Shown: one piece after another, positions 43,287 to 44,845 of the stretch
Layout of the letters: every line of letters begins with the position of its first letter
Position numbering within the stretch: position 1 is the stretch's first letter
Assembly (NCBI GenBank): GCA_029239975.1
Contig: JARBTX010000027.1
Span: forward strand, 1-44,845
Direction: 5' to 3'
DNA: 44,845 nucleotides
Source: Anaerocolumna sp.
GTDB lineage: Bacteria > Bacillota > Clostridia > Lachnospirales > Lachnospiraceae
Position numbers and translations under genes: made by a program
The notes under the pieces: model-generated
Seen by the model: only the letters and a program-made list of their open reading frames with translations
Databases searched by the model: none
Told to the model about the DNA's origin: nothing

Positions 43287-43317
43287 AAAAAAGATTTTGT
43301 GTTGCAAAGTCTTTTTT
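43287..43317 (+). terminator. Intrinsic terminator between binding protein and permease genes
   Basis: A 13-bp stem (AAAAAAGATTTTG 43287-43299, loop TGTTG, CAAAGTCTTTTTT 43305-43317, one G-U pair) with a built-in T run. Partial read-through would give more binding protein than permease, a common need in ABC importers. Confidence 0.75.
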
Positions 43318-43352
43318 CATTTAAGGGTAAAGTGGGAAGGATTGGTATTTTT

Positions 43353-44339
43353 ATGAGTTTATTATTAGCATCATTAGGTGCTTTGTCACAAGGCCTTTTT
43401 TGGGCTATATTAGCAGTAGGTGTATATATTGCATTCCGTATTTTAAATTTTGCAGATATGACAAGTGAAGGTAGCTTTGCATTAGGCGGAAGTGTAAGTG
43501 CTATATTAATTGTTGGGGTTGGTCTAAATCCTTTTCTTAGCTTAATTATAGCAATTTTCGCAGGTATGATAGCAGGCGCAATTACTGGATGGTTACATAC
43601 GAAATTACAGATTCCAGCTATTCTATCTGGTATTCTTACTATGATTGCCTTATATTCCATGAATTTAAGAATTATGGGCCAAGCAAATACATCCTTACTT
43701 GGACAAAATACAATTATTTCAGTTATCAAAGGTTGGCTACCAACGGCTAAAGCCATGGGGATTAAGGATTCATCTCTTAATCTGATTGTGTCGATTACAG
43801 TGGGAATTATCTTTTGTGCTTTAGTAGTAGCCTTTTTATACTGGTTTTTTGGAACTGAAATAGGTTGTGCCATTCGTGCAACCGGTAATAATGAAGCTAT
43901 GGTTAGAGCACAAGGTGCTAACACTGATAAAATGAAAATTCTTGGTTTAGTTTTAGGTAATGGTCTAATTGCATTATCCGGTGCACTAGTCGCCCAAACC
44001 CAAGGGTATGCAGATGTTAGTATGGGTGTAGGTGCCATAGTTATTGGCCTTGCATCCATTGTTATTGGTGAAGTAATTTTTCATAGGAGAAGAAGTTTTG
44101 CTCATAAATTAATAGCTATCATAGTTGGTTCTGTAATTTATAGAGTTATCATAGCTGTAGTTTTACAAATGGGGCTAAATACAAATGATTTAAAACTACT
44201 TACAGCATTCCTAGTAGCATTTGCACTTTCGTTCCCTATCCTAAAGCATAAATATGAACCTTTTTTCAATAAAATAGCTCCATTATTCAAAATCTTTAAA
44301 AGTTTAAAAAGGAGGAATCCTAATGTTAACAATCACTAA
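43353..44339 (+). CDS. ABC transporter permease, branched-chain/TrpY type
   Basis: 328 residues with the start at 43353 (MSLLLASLGALSQGLFWAILAVGVYIAFRIL), which matches where this family normally begins. The earlier ATG at 43284 would overlap the terminator hairpin and add 23 atypical residues; its ribosome site is poor, while GGAAGG precedes 43353 at a long spacing. About eight to nine helices are expected; ADMTSEGSFALGGSVSAILI and GCAIRATGNNEAMVRAQGANTDKMKILGL are conserved in the BPD_transp_2 family. The end overlaps the ATPase gene by 17 bases. Confidence 0.85.
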   Translation: MSLLLASLGALSQGLFWAILAVGVYIAFRILNFADMTSEGSFALGGSVSAILIVGVGLNPFLSLIIAIFAGMIAGAITGWLHTKLQIPAILSGILTMIALYSMNLRIMGQANTSLLGQNTIISVIKGWLPTAKAMGIKDSSLNLIVSITVGIIFCALVVAFLYWFFGTEIGCAIRATGNNEAMVRAQGANTDKMKILGLVLGNGLIALSGALVAQTQGYADVSMGVGAIVIGLASIVIGEVIFHRRRSFAHKLIAIIVGSVIYRVIIAVVLQMGLNTNDLKLLTAFLVAFALSFPILKHKYEPFFNKIAPLFKIFKSLKRRNPNVNNH

Positions 44340-44845
44340 TGTATATAAAACCTTTAATGCAAATACTATCAATGAGAAACGAGTGTTAAATGGTTTGAAT
44401 TTAGAACTTCATCCTGGTGATTTTGTATCTATCATCGGGGGTAATGGTGCAGGCAAATCCACTATGTTAAATATGATAGCAGGAGTACATTTTGCAGATA
44501 CCGGTTCCATCGTTTTAGATGGTGTTGATATAACCAAAATGCCTGAATATATGAGAGCAAAATACCTTGGCCGAGTATTCCAAGATCCAATGATGGGCAC
44601 AGCGGCTGATATGGAGATTGAAGAAAATCTTGCTTTGGCTTATAGAAGGGGAAAAAGAAGAACCTTAAGCTGGGGAATTACAAAAGCGGAAAAAGAAAAA
44701 TATGTTGAAACTCTTAAAATGTTAGATTTAGGCCTAGAAAGTAGATTGACTGCCAAAGTCGGTTTATTATCTGGTGGTCAAAGACAGGCACTTACACTTT
44801 TAATGGCTACCTTGCATAATCCTAAGTTATTACTTTTAGACGAAC
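44323..44845 (+). CDS. ABC transporter ATPase of the same importer (truncated by window end)
   Basis: Starts with ATG after AAAAGGAGGAATCC inside the end of the permease gene; 174 codons are visible before the window ends. Walker A is IIGGNGAGKSTMLN, signature LLSGGQRQALTLLMA, and the Walker B begins LLLLDE at the last bases. The N-terminal segment MLTITNVYKTFNANTINEKRVLNGL is typical of the TrpZ-like ATPases that accompany PF04392 binding proteins. Confidence 0.9.
   Translation, partial: MLTITNVYKTFNANTINEKRVLNGLNLELHPGDFVSIIGGNGAGKSTMLNMIAGVHFADTGSIVLDGVDITKMPEYMRAKYLGRVFQDPMMGTAADMEIEENLALAYRRGKRRTLSWGITKAEKEKYVETLKMLDLGLESRLTAKVGLLSGGQRQALTLLMATLHNPKLLLLDE

Noticed and set aside
43223-44059. 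278-residue antisense open frame
   Set aside because: It opposes the well-supported permease gene and has no protein-like motif or ribosome site.
1-44845. tRNA, rRNA or intact transposase genes
   Set aside because: Looked for by characteristic motifs and by reading the long frames; none was recognised.

Overview
The window is AT-rich Firmicutes DNA with strong AGGAGG-type ribosome binding sites, Gram-positive lipoprotein signals and sigma-A-like promoters. Gene content points to an anaerobic Clostridia/Lachnospiraceae species, perhaps near Lachnoclostridium phytofermentans: LplB/YtcP-type sugar transporters without their own ATPase, GH29 fucosidase, many AraC regulators, and a clostridial polyamine route. 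That placement is an inference; no 16S or tRNA gene was seen.

Layout. 1-561: end of a glutamate-synthase small-subunit-like flavoprotein. 714-7308: AraC regulator, GH29 alpha-L-fucosidase, and a two-permease plus lipoprotein sugar importer. 7416-10774: small conserved-looking protein, an 18-bp tandem repeat, secF, secD and a small membrane protein. 11051-14513: response regulator, two-gene ABC exporter and a histidine kinase with almost no sensor domain (antibiotic-peptide detoxification type). 14497-20016: divergent AraC regulator and a Gfo/Idh oxidoreductase, a TIM-barrel isomerase, and a protein fusing both folds. 20204-31290: XRE-cupin regulator, P-II protein, potABCD, then patA, aldehyde dehydrogenase, gabT and an Fe-alcohol dehydrogenase. 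Together these read as putrescine import and conversion through 4-aminobutanal, GABA and succinic semialdehyde to 4-hydroxybutyrate. 31376-40809 (minus strand): an XRE regulator, then a macrolide/peptide-type efflux operon with three lipoprotein adaptors, one 933-residue FtsX permease and two ATPases. 41197-42039: two small hypothetical genes. 42151-44845: ABC importer of the PF04392/TrpXYZ type, running off the window.

The most unusual signal is a dispersed, roughly 140-152 bp palindromic element present three times (16917-17067, 26812-26952, 37217-37368), with a possible decayed fourth copy (32465-32609). All three clear copies sit between genes of an operon, in the same sense as transcription. 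They share terminal inverted repeats and a central hairpin, while the middle stem differs in sequence but keeps its pairing. Flanking 11-16 bp direct repeats show they are mobile. One insertion replaced the natural stop codon of patA and added six residues to the protein.
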